Assembly (NCBI GenBank): GCA_016716905.1
Contig: JADJUS010000022.1
Span: 1,289,501-1,353,500 of the forward strand
DNA length: 64,000 bases
From: Acidobacteriota bacterium
GTDB lineage: Bacteria; Acidobacteriota; Vicinamibacteria; Vicinamibacterales; SCN-69-37
Direction of reading: 5' to 3'
Shown here: positions 32,884 through 40,586 of the stretch, piece by piece
How the letters are laid out: the number at the start of each line of letters is the position of its first letter
How positions within the stretch are numbered: the stretch's first letter is position 1
Program-made: the position numbers and the translations under genes
The notes under the pieces: model-generated
Told to the model about the DNA's origin: nothing
What the model saw: only the letters and a program-made list of their open reading frames with translations
Database searches by the model: none

Positions 32884-33815
32884 TGTCCGAACGAGTCTGC
32901 GTCATCGTCAATCCGGCAGCCGGCCGGGGGCGAGGCGCCCGGGAACTGCCCGGCGTCACGGCCGCATTTGCGACCGTGGGGATCACCGACATTCGCACCA
33001 CGCAGAAGCGTGAAGACGAACAGGCGATTGCCCGTCGCGCCATCGACGAAGGCGCCACCACCCTGGTGGCGGTCGGCGGTGACGGCACGTGGGGCAATGT
33101 GGCCAACGCCATCCTTGCCTCGGGTGCGGGCAATGGCGTGCGACTGGCGCTCGTCGCCGCAGGCACAGGCAACGACTTTGCAAAGACAGCCGGGTGCCCG
33201 GCCACTGACGTTGAGGCCACGGCCCGGCTCGTCGCTGAAGGCGCCGAGACCCGCGTGGATGTGGGTCGCATTGAAGATCACTTTTTCCTGAACATCACGG
33301 GCTTCGGCTTCGACGTGGCGGTGCTCGAAGATATTCTCAAGATCAAGTGGGTGAAGGGCGAGGCGCTGTATCTCTACTCGGCGCTGCGGCAGTTGACGTC
33401 CTACCCTGGCGTGGAGATCGACGTGGCGTCGGCGGCGAAGCAGCGCGGCTCTTCGCGGCATCTGATGCTGGTGATCGCCAATGCGAAGAATTTCGGCGGT
33501 AAGTTCCGCATCGCCCCAGAGGCATCGCTCACCGATGGCTGCCTCGACGCGGTGGCCATCCTCGACGCGTCCACGTGGCGCCGCGTGAACCTGTTTGGCG
33601 CCGTCGCGCGAGGCACCCATCACACGCTCAGTGAAGTCATCATCGAACAGGCGCCCTCGTTTACGGTTCAGTTCTCAGGGCCGCCTGCCTATGAAACCGA
33701 CGGCGAATACCGCCAGGCGAAGACCGCCGAACTCGAAATCGCGTGTGTGCCTGGCGCACTGCGGCTGGTTGCGCCGGCGCCACCTCAGGCGCCGTCACAG
33801 GCGCCTCAAGAATGA
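32883..33815 (+). CDS. Diacylglycerol/sphingosine kinase-family lipid kinase
   Basis: The 310-residue protein has the DAGK_cat signature: VIVNPAAGRGRGA (8-20), GGDGT (65-69) and AAGTGNDFAK, plus the C-terminal lipid-kinase fold with FGGKFRIAPEASLTDG. The family phosphorylates diacylglycerol, sphingoid bases or ceramide with ATP. The upstream alpha-oxoamine synthase makes a sphingoid or ceramide-type substrate attractive. The start overlaps the previous stop as TGATG, and the stop overlaps the next start as ATGA. The last roughly 15 residues are Pro/Ala/Gln-rich. Confidence 0.92.
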   Translation: MSERVCVIVNPAAGRGRGARELPGVTAAFATVGITDIRTTQKREDEQAIARRAIDEGATTLVAVGGDGTWGNVANAILASGAGNGVRLALVAAGTGNDFAKTAGCPATDVEATARLVAEGAETRVDVGRIEDHFFLNITGFGFDVAVLEDILKIKWVKGEALYLYSALRQLTSYPGVEIDVASAAKQRGSSRHLMLVIANAKNFGGKFRIAPEASLTDGCLDAVAILDASTWRRVNLFGAVARGTHHTLSEVIIEQAPSFTVQFSGPPAYETDGEYRQAKTAELEIACVPGALRLVAPAPPQAPSQAPQE

Positions 33816-35029
33816 AGGCCATCAGTTTCGCCGCGCCGATTCCGACGTATCTCGCCACACAAGTCGCCGGCAGACTCTCGGAACGCTGGCTCGTCGGACC
33901 TCACGCCTGCACGCGCTACGCCGACGTCGCCACCCCTGATTTGCCCGGCCAGGACTGGGTGCGCATTCGCACCGTACTCGGCGGCATCTGCGGCAGCGAC
34001 CTCGCCATCGTCGCCCTCGAGGCGAGTCCGTCCACCTCGCCGTTTTCGAGTTTTCCGTTTGTGATCGGTCACGAAAACGTCGGGGTGATCGAAGCCTGCG
34101 GCACGAGCGTGCGTGGTTTTGGCGTTGGCGATCGCGTCACGGTGAATCCACTTCTGTGCTGCGAACCGAGGGGGATCACACCATCCTGTGCGGCCTGCGC
34201 GGGCGGGCACCATTCTCGCTGCGATCACTTTACCGACGGAGCGATTGCGCCCGGCATGTTCATCGGCACCACGCGGGCGCTCGGCGGCAGTTGGGGCGAG
34301 CACTTCGTGGCGCATCAGTCCCAGCTCGTCAGTGTGGCCGACGGGGTGAGCGACACCGCGGCCGTCATGACTGAGCCCTTTGCGTGTTGTGTGCATGCCG
34401 TCCGTGGCGCCATGCCGGAGGCCGGGCAACACGTGCTGGTGATTGGCGCCGGCACCATGGGCCTGCTGATGGTGGCCGCGCTCAAGGCCCTGGTGCCCGG
34501 CTGCCGGGTCACGGCGCTGGCGCGGCATCCCTTTCAGGCGCGCCATGCCGAGCAGCTGGGCGCGACCCGCACGGTGATGGCACGGGGCGACTACCTGGGC
34601 GAACTCGCGGAAAGTGCCGGCACGCGACTGCTCAAGCCCATCCTGGGTCGGCCCATCGGCATCGGCGGGTTTGATGCGGTGTTTGTGTGCATCAGCAGCA
34701 CCCGCGGTGTGGAAGACGCGATGCGCTTCGCGCGGGCCGGCGCGACGATTGTTCTTCTTGGCAACGCGACCACACTGCGCGGCCTCGACTGGACGCCGCT
34801 GTGGATCAAGGAGCTCACGTTCCGCGGCACGCTGGCGTACGGGAGTCACGGCCACGGCGGCGCCAGCATCAACGCGTTCAACGAAGCCGCCGCGCTCATC
34901 GCCGACGGCCGCGCCCCCCTCGGCGGCCTTGTCACACACGAGTTCCCACTCGCCCGGTACACGGACGCGCTTCAAATGGCGCGCGCCAAAGGCTCAGGCG
35001 AAAGCGTCAAGGTCGCGTTCCGGTTTTAG
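33812..35029 (+). CDS. Zinc-dependent medium-chain alcohol dehydrogenase
   Basis: The ATG at 33812 overlaps the kinase stop (ATGA). The 405-residue protein has the catalytic-zinc ligands in GGICGSD and GHENVG, a structural-zinc loop with Cys residues in PLLCCEP..SCAACAGGHHSRCDHF, and the NAD(P) motif VIGAGTMGLLMV. It is a medium-chain dehydrogenase/reductase of the threonine/butanediol dehydrogenase type. In this operon it could reduce the ketone produced by the alpha-oxoamine synthase, replacing the short-chain 3-ketosphinganine reductase usually expected. That role is inference. Two small hairpins follow before glnS. Confidence 0.88.
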   Translation: MKAISFAAPIPTYLATQVAGRLSERWLVGPHACTRYADVATPDLPGQDWVRIRTVLGGICGSDLAIVALEASPSTSPFSSFPFVIGHENVGVIEACGTSVRGFGVGDRVTVNPLLCCEPRGITPSCAACAGGHHSRCDHFTDGAIAPGMFIGTTRALGGSWGEHFVAHQSQLVSVADGVSDTAAVMTEPFACCVHAVRGAMPEAGQHVLVIGAGTMGLLMVAALKALVPGCRVTALARHPFQARHAEQLGATRTVMARGDYLGELAESAGTRLLKPILGRPIGIGGFDAVFVCISSTRGVEDAMRFARAGATIVLLGNATTLRGLDWTPLWIKELTFRGTLAYGSHGHGGASINAFNEAAALIADGRAPLGGLVTHEFPLARYTDALQMARAKGSGESVKVAFRF

Positions 35030-35062
35030 CGGCGCGCTCCGAGGACGTCGCAACGCGCATTT

Positions 35063-35126
35063 CGTAGGGCGCGCTGAACCTCAAGCGCGCCGAGTTCCGC
35101 GGCCTTGAGACCCAGGCCGCGCTACG
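35063..35126. terminator. Double 24-nt hairpin of the covarying family, in the convergent gap with glnS
   Basis: Two adjacent hairpins with 8-bp stems and 8-nt loops are present. The first is GGCGCGCT/AGCGCGCC (35068-35075 with 35084-35091) and the second CGCGGCCT/AGGCCGCG (35098-35105 with 35114-35121, loop TGAGACCC). They are bracketed by CGTAG (35063-35067) and CTACG (35122-35126). The gap lies between two gene 3' ends. No U-tract is present, so a bidirectional terminator is inferred from position only. Confidence 0.7.
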
Positions 35127-35141
35127 AGGAGCGAGGCGGCG

Positions 35142-36812
35142 CTAGCCGCGCCAGGTGTCTTTGAGGGTGACGGTGCGGTTGAACACCGGACGCGCGGCGG
35201 TGGTGTCTTTATCGGCGCAGAAGTAGCCGAGGCGTTCGAACTGGAACCGCGCGCCCACCGCAGGCTCGGCCAGTGACGGCTCGAGCTTGCAGCCGGTCAG
35301 CACTTCGCGCGCGCTGGGGTTGATCTGCGTGAGAAAGTCCGCGTCGCCAGTGCCCGGCGTTTCGTGCGTGAACAGCCGGTCGTAGAGCCGCACGTCGGCG
35401 TCCACCGCGTGCGCGGCCGACACCCAGTGCAGCGTGCCCTTCACCTTGCGCCCATCCGGCGCATCGCCGCCGCGCGTGGCAGGGTCGTAGGTGCAGCGGA
35501 GTTCGACGATTTCGCCGGCGGCGTCCTTGACGGCTTCACGGCACGTGATGAGATACGCCCCGCGCAGCCGCACTTCCCGGCCTGGCGCGAGCCGGAAGAA
35601 CTTCTTCGCCGGTTCTTCCATGAAGTCGTCGCGCTCGATGAAGATCTCGCGCGCGAAGGGCACATGTCTGGTGCCCATCGCCGGATTGTCGGGGTGACTG
35701 GCCACTTCGAACGTGTCGGTCTGCCCTTCGGGATAATTTTCGATAACGACCTTGAGCGGCCGCAGCACGGCCATCGCCCGAGGCGCGCGCGCGTTCAGAT
35801 CTTCACGGACGCAGAACTCCAGCAGTCCGACGTCGATCATGTTCTCGCGTTTCGCGACGCCGATTTCCTCGCAAAACCGCCGGATTGCCTCGGGTGTGAA
35901 GCCCCGACGTCGCAGGCCGGATATCGTCGGCATGCGCGGGTCATCCCAGCCGTCCACGCGCCCTTCGGTCACAAGCTGCATGAGCTTGCGCTTGCTCATG
36001 ACGGTGTACGTCAGGTTCAGCCGGGCGAATTCAATTTGACGCGGCCGTGCGTCCAGACCGGTGACGTTGGCAATCAACCAGTCGTAGAGCGGGCGATGGT
36101 CTTCAAACTCGAGCGTACACAGCGAGTGGGTGATGCGTTCGAACGCATCCGACAACGGATGCGCGTAGTCGTACATCGGGTACAGGCACCACGCATCGCC
36201 CGTGCGGTGATGATGGGCGCGACGCACGCGATACAGAATCGGGTCGCGCATGGTGACGTTGGGCGACGCCATGTCGATCTTGGCGCGAAGCACGTGCGCC
36301 CCATCGGCAAACGCCCCGGCCCGCATCCGTGCAAACAGGTCCAGGCTCTCGGCCGCCGGCCGGTTGCGATGCGGACTCTCGCGCCCTGGCTCGCGCAGGG
36401 TGCCCCGATGCTCCCGAATTTCCTCGGCAGTCAGGCTGTCCACATAAGCCTTGCCGTCCGAAATCAACTGCACCGCGCACGCGTACAGCCGTTCGAAGTA
36501 GTCGGACGCGTAGAAGAGTCGGTCCTGCCAGTCGAAGCCGAGCCACCGGACATCCGCCTGGATTGAGTCGACGTATTCGGTCTCTTCCGTCTCCGGGTTC
36601 GTGTCGTCAAACCTGAGGTTGCAGGCGCCCGCGAAGTCGCTGGCCACGCCGAAGTTGAGGCAGATGGACTTGGCGTGTCCGATGTGCAGGTAGCCGTTGG
36701 GCTCCGGGGGAAACCGGGTGGCCACGCGGCCGCCATTGGTGCCGGCCGCCTTGTCGGCAGAGACAATGTCGCGAATAAAATCGAGGCGCGCTGCCTCGGC
36801 GGGAACGGTCAT
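35142..36812 (-). CDS. glnS: Glutaminyl-tRNA synthetase
   Basis: Class I signature PPEPNGYLHIGHAKS (HIGH) lies near residue 35 and VMSKRKL (KMSKS-type) near 270. The GlnRS-specific LRFDDTNPETE, DWQDRLFYASDYF, and the two anticodon-binding beta-barrel domains (HVPFAREIFIERDDF, FFRLAPGREVRLRGAYLITC, LKDTW at the end) are all present. The length of 556 matches bacterial GlnRS. The start at 36812 (MTVPAEAAR) is chosen because the family begins here. The enzyme charges tRNA-Gln directly in the cytoplasm. A 49-bp gap separates it from the divergent NTT-like gene. Confidence 0.97.
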   Translation of the reverse strand: MTVPAEAARLDFIRDIVSADKAAGTNGGRVATRFPPEPNGYLHIGHAKSICLNFGVASDFAGACNLRFDDTNPETEETEYVDSIQADVRWLGFDWQDRLFYASDYFERLYACAVQLISDGKAYVDSLTAEEIREHRGTLREPGRESPHRNRPAAESLDLFARMRAGAFADGAHVLRAKIDMASPNVTMRDPILYRVRRAHHHRTGDAWCLYPMYDYAHPLSDAFERITHSLCTLEFEDHRPLYDWLIANVTGLDARPRQIEFARLNLTYTVMSKRKLMQLVTEGRVDGWDDPRMPTISGLRRRGFTPEAIRRFCEEIGVAKRENMIDVGLLEFCVREDLNARAPRAMAVLRPLKVVIENYPEGQTDTFEVASHPDNPAMGTRHVPFAREIFIERDDFMEEPAKKFFRLAPGREVRLRGAYLITCREAVKDAAGEIVELRCTYDPATRGGDAPDGRKVKGTLHWVSAAHAVDADVRLYDRLFTHETPGTGDADFLTQINPSAREVLTGCKLEPSLAEPAVGARFQFERLGYFCADKDTTAARPVFNRTVTLKDTWRG

Positions 36813-36861
36813 GTCGTCATTGTAGATTGCGCATGGCAAGATAGAGCAACTTCGCGCTCCT

Positions 36862-39800
36862 ATGCCCGCCCGCTCCCAGCAACTGCTCCGCCGAATCGTC
36901 GTCCTTCGCCCGGGCGAAGGGGTGACGGCGTGGCTGATGTTCACCTATTCGTTCCTGGTGATGACGGCCTACAACATCGTCAAGCCGATCACGCGGTCGA
37001 AGGCCATCAGTGCGCTGGGTGCCGACAACCTGCCGTATGTCCTGATGGGCGCCGCCGTCATCATCGGCACGCTGATGCACCTGTATGGCCGAAGCACCGC
37101 CAGGCTGCCGCGACGCCTGGTGGCTCCCGTGACGCAGGCCGGGCTGGCCGTGTTGCTCATCGCGTTCTGGGTGTTGTTCCGCACCGGAGCGGCGTGGGTC
37201 TCTGCCGCGTTTTTTGTGTTTGGCCTGATCTTCGGCCTGCTCCTGGTGAGCCAGTTCTGGACCCTGGCCAATGAGATCTACGACTCGCGGCAGGCCCGGC
37301 GGCTCTTCGGGTTCATCGGCGGCGGCGCAAGCCTGGGTGGCATCACCGGGGCGGCCGTCACGACATTCGCGGTCAGCTCGCTTGGCTCCGACTACCTGGC
37401 GCTGCTCAGCGCCGTTGTGCTGCTGCTGTGCGCCGCCATCGTGGTGGCGATTGGCCGGCGGCAGCCGGCCGTGGACGACACGCCACTCGTGACCGGCGAA
37501 CCTGAGCCGGAAAGGCACGACGCGTGGCGGTTGCTGCTGGGATCGCGCCACCTGCAACTCATCGCGCTCGTCGTGGGCGTCGCCGCGCTCGGCGCGGTCT
37601 TCGTCGAACAGCAGCTCAACATGGCGGTGGCTGAAAGCGGGGCCACGACCGACGACATTACCCGCTACCTGGGCCGGGTCACGATGTTCCTGTCGATGGC
37701 CGGACTGGTGGTGCAGGTCGGACTGACGAGCCGGTTGCACCGGACGTATGGTTTGGCTGCTTCTTTGCTTTTGCTGCCGATCGTCCTGGGCGCCAGCACC
37801 GTGGTCATCCTGGCAACAGGGGCCGTGTGGGCGGCGGCTCTGGCGCGTGTGCTCGATACATCGTTGCGGTACACGGTGGACCGCACCACCCGCGAGGTGT
37901 TGTTCCTGCCACTTCCGGTGGAGCTCACCCAACAAGCCAAACCGTTCGTTGATGTCACGGTCGATCGCATTGCGAAAGGCATCGGCGCGGTGCTGCTGCT
38001 GGGGCTCATCAAGCCGTGGGGTCTCGGGCTGGCGTGGCAGCAACTGGGTTACGTCAACCTGATCATCGTGGCGGCGTGGATCGGCCTCGCACTGGCAGCG
38101 CACCGCGAGTACCTCAGCATGTTCCGGCGCAACCTCCACACGGGCGCCATCCAGCCTGCGGCTGTGAGGTTCGACATCGCCGACAGTCGCACCATCGCGT
38201 TGCTTGTCAGTGAATTGTGGTCGCCGAAAGACGCGTCAGTGGTGTACGCCATCGACATGCTCGAGACGGTGGGGCGCCCCGACGTGTTGCCCGCCTCGTT
38301 GTTCGCGCATCAGTCGGGCAGCGTCCGGGCACGTGCGCTCCTGGCACTCGAGCGGAGCGACTCCGCCGACACCGAGTCCATGCTGCCAATCGTGCGCCGG
38401 CTCATGACCGATCCCGAAGCCGATGTGCGCGCGGCTGCGGTACGGGCCCTGGCCGCGCTTCAGCATACGTCGGAGCGTTCATCGCTTCGTCCCCACCTGG
38501 CCGATCCGTCGCCGGTTGTGGCGGCAGCGGCCGCAGTGGAACTCGCCGAGTCGGGTGTCGCCGATGATGAGTCGGCGGCCGAGGCGGCGCTGGCGCGGAT
38601 CATCGCGGACCCGGATGACGCCGCGGGCCGGCGCCATGCCGCCGCAGCCCTGGCGCGCATCCACAATCCGGCGTTCCGGATCCTGCTCGTTCCTCTCATT
38701 CATGATCCTGACGAATCGGTGGCGCGCGAGGCGATCAAGAGCGCGGGCGCGCGAGGCAGCGTGGACGCGTTGCTGGTGCCGGCGCTGGTGTCTCGACTCG
38801 GGCATCGCACGCTCAAGCAGCCCGCGCGTGAGGCACTGGCTGCGTCGGGGGAAGCGGTTGTCGGTGTGCTGACGCACGTGATGGCCGATCCGCACGAGCA
38901 CGTGTGGGTCAGGCGTCATGTGCCGGCCACACTGCAGGCCATCCCCTGCCAGCCGTCGGTGGACGCGCTGGTGGCGGCGCTTGATGACCCCGACAGCTTT
39001 CTGCGGTTCAAGAGTGTGGTGGCGATCGAACGCCTGCAACGCGCGCACCCGGAACTGCAGGTGCCACCGGGTGTCATTGAGGCCCGGCTCCTTCGCGAGG
39101 CGGCGCACTATTGCGATCGGCTCACCCTGAGGCAGAACCTGATCGAGCGCGATACCGAAAGCGCCGGCACCCTCTTGGTTCGCGCACTCGACGATAAACT
39201 CACGCGCAGCCTCGACCGCATCTTCCGGCTGCTCGGGCTGCGTTACTCGGCCACCGACATTGCCGCAGCCCGGTACGCCCTGGAGCGTGGCAACCCACGT
39301 GAACGGGCGGCCGCCCTTGAGTACCTGGACCACGTCATGACCGGACTCATTCGGAAGCGCGTGATGCCGATCATTGACGAGGCGCCGGTGGCCGAGCGGG
39401 TGCGCCACGCCAACAGCATGCTCAAGACCCGTGCGCGCGACATCCCCGATACGGTGGCGCAGCTGTTTCACGACAACGACCCCATCCTGGCGGCGTCAGC
39501 GGTGCATTTTGCCGGCGAGCGCGGTCTGCGCGCCGTACTGGCTGATGACCTCGACTATCTGGCCACGCACGAATCCACCCCGGCCATCGTGCGTCAGGTG
39601 GCCACGTGGACCCGCAGCGGATCTGACCTGGCCGATTCCACCGTGCCGATGGTCGAATTGGTCAACCGGTTGCGCCGGATCCCGGTGTTTACGTTCGTCT
39701 CTGTGGACGAGTTGTTCCGCATCGCCGCGCGCGCGCGGTTGATTCGCCATGCACCGGGCGAAGAAATCACCAGACATGGATCGCCTGCCGACAACGTGGT

Positions 39801-40488
39801 GTTCCTGCTGACCGGGTCCGTGCGCACACAAGAGCCAGGCAACGCCGAAGGCGTCACCACGGCACCGGCCGTCGTGGCACTGGCCGAGGCCCTCGTCGGA
39901 CGACCAGTGGCCGCCACGGTCACGGCCATCGAGGAGACGGTGGGCCTGACGCTCAACGCCTCGGCGCTCCTGACCCTGCTGTCCGACGACAGCGCAGCGG
40001 CCCAGGGCCTGTTCCGCATGCTCCTGGGGTCTCGCGCGGCCCTTGACCGTGCGTACGTCAGCCAATGGGCAGACTCGGCGACTGAGGCTCGTGTGGAACC
40101 GGGCGGTGAGGCCATAGCCCTGGGGCTCCACTTGCGCCGGATCCCTCTATTCCGCAGCGCCACGGCCGCCCAACTCAAGGCCCTGGTGGCCGCCGCGCGA
40201 GAGGTGCCCCTCACTCCGGGGACCGTGTTGTGGGACGAAGGCCGGGAGCCTGCGCTCTATTACCTGCTCTCGGGCGAGGTCCGGATCGAGGGCGGCGACG
40301 GCCCCCCGGTGCTCGCCGGCACCGGCCGGACCATCGGCGGCGCCGAAGCGCTCGCGGGAGCCTCTGCCGGACGGCGAGCCGTGGTCTCCCACGAGGGGCG
40401 CGCCCTGCGTCTGGACCGGCGCGAGCTGTTCGAAGTGCTCTCGGACCACAGCGGCCTGCTCCACAGCGTCTTCGCCAGCGTGCTGTGA
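36862..40488 (+). CDS. NTT/MFS-type carrier fused to HEAT repeats and cyclic-nucleotide-binding-like domains (copy 1)
   Basis: The 1208-residue protein has about 12 membrane helices over residues 20-415 with NTT/ATP-ADP translocase-like segments (TYSFLVMTAYNIVKPITRSK, QFWTLANEIYDSRQARRLFG, ARVLDTSLRYTVDRTTREVL, KPFVDVTVDRIAKGIGA). HEAT repeats span about 430-920, for example MTDPEADVRAAAVRALAALQ. Two CNBD-like beta-rolls follow (about 940-1060 and 1090-1205, LRRIPVFTFVSVDELFRIAA and ALYYLLSGEVRIEGGDG). NTT carriers exchange nucleotides across membranes. A cytoplasmic HEAT/CNBD tail suggests regulated transport. A paralogue follows directly, with the same domain order. Confidence 0.88.
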   Translation: MPARSQQLLRRIVVLRPGEGVTAWLMFTYSFLVMTAYNIVKPITRSKAISALGADNLPYVLMGAAVIIGTLMHLYGRSTARLPRRLVAPVTQAGLAVLLIAFWVLFRTGAAWVSAAFFVFGLIFGLLLVSQFWTLANEIYDSRQARRLFGFIGGGASLGGITGAAVTTFAVSSLGSDYLALLSAVVLLLCAAIVVAIGRRQPAVDDTPLVTGEPEPERHDAWRLLLGSRHLQLIALVVGVAALGAVFVEQQLNMAVAESGATTDDITRYLGRVTMFLSMAGLVVQVGLTSRLHRTYGLAASLLLLPIVLGASTVVILATGAVWAAALARVLDTSLRYTVDRTTREVLFLPLPVELTQQAKPFVDVTVDRIAKGIGAVLLLGLIKPWGLGLAWQQLGYVNLIIVAAWIGLALAAHREYLSMFRRNLHTGAIQPAAVRFDIADSRTIALLVSELWSPKDASVVYAIDMLETVGRPDVLPASLFAHQSGSVRARALLALERSDSADTESMLPIVRRLMTDPEADVRAAAVRALAALQHTSERSSLRPHLADPSPVVAAAAAVELAESGVADDESAAEAALARIIADPDDAAGRRHAAAALARIHNPAFRILLVPLIHDPDESVAREAIKSAGARGSVDALLVPALVSRLGHRTLKQPAREALAASGEAVVGVLTHVMADPHEHVWVRRHVPATLQAIPCQPSVDALVAALDDPDSFLRFKSVVAIERLQRAHPELQVPPGVIEARLLREAAHYCDRLTLRQNLIERDTESAGTLLVRALDDKLTRSLDRIFRLLGLRYSATDIAAARYALERGNPRERAAALEYLDHVMTGLIRKRVMPIIDEAPVAERVRHANSMLKTRARDIPDTVAQLFHDNDPILAASAVHFAGERGLRAVLADDLDYLATHESTPAIVRQVATWTRSGSDLADSTVPMVELVNRLRRIPVFTFVSVDELFRIAARARLIRHAPGEEITRHGSPADNVVFLLTGSVRTQEPGNAEGVTTAPAVVALAEALVGRPVAATVTAIEETVGLTLNASALLTLLSDDSAAAQGLFRMLLGSRAALDRAYVSQWADSATEARVEPGGEAIALGLHLRRIPLFRSATAAQLKALVAAAREVPLTPGTVLWDEGREPALYYLLSGEVRIEGGDGPPVLAGTGRTIGGAEALAGASAGRRAVVSHEGRALRLDRRELFEVLSDHSGLLHSVFASVL

Positions 40489-40545
40489 CTCGGCCTTGAG
40501 GAGCAGGCCGAGCTACGTACAGTTCCCCAGTTCCTAAGTTCCTAA
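40489..40545. terminator. 24-nt hairpin right after the NTT stop, followed by AGTTCCT repeats
   Basis: CTCGGCCT (40489-40496) pairs perfectly with AGGCCGAG (40505-40512) across an 8-nt loop TGAGGAGC, beginning at the base after the TGA stop (40486-40488). CTACG follows. Near-tandem AGTTCCT(A) units occupy about 40520-40545. The hairpin belongs to the same family as 35068-35121 and 54577-54600. It could limit transcription between the two NTT paralogues. Confidence 0.65.
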
Positions 40546-40586
40546 GTTCCTCATCCAATTAGGATAGGATTCCCGCACCTAAAGCC

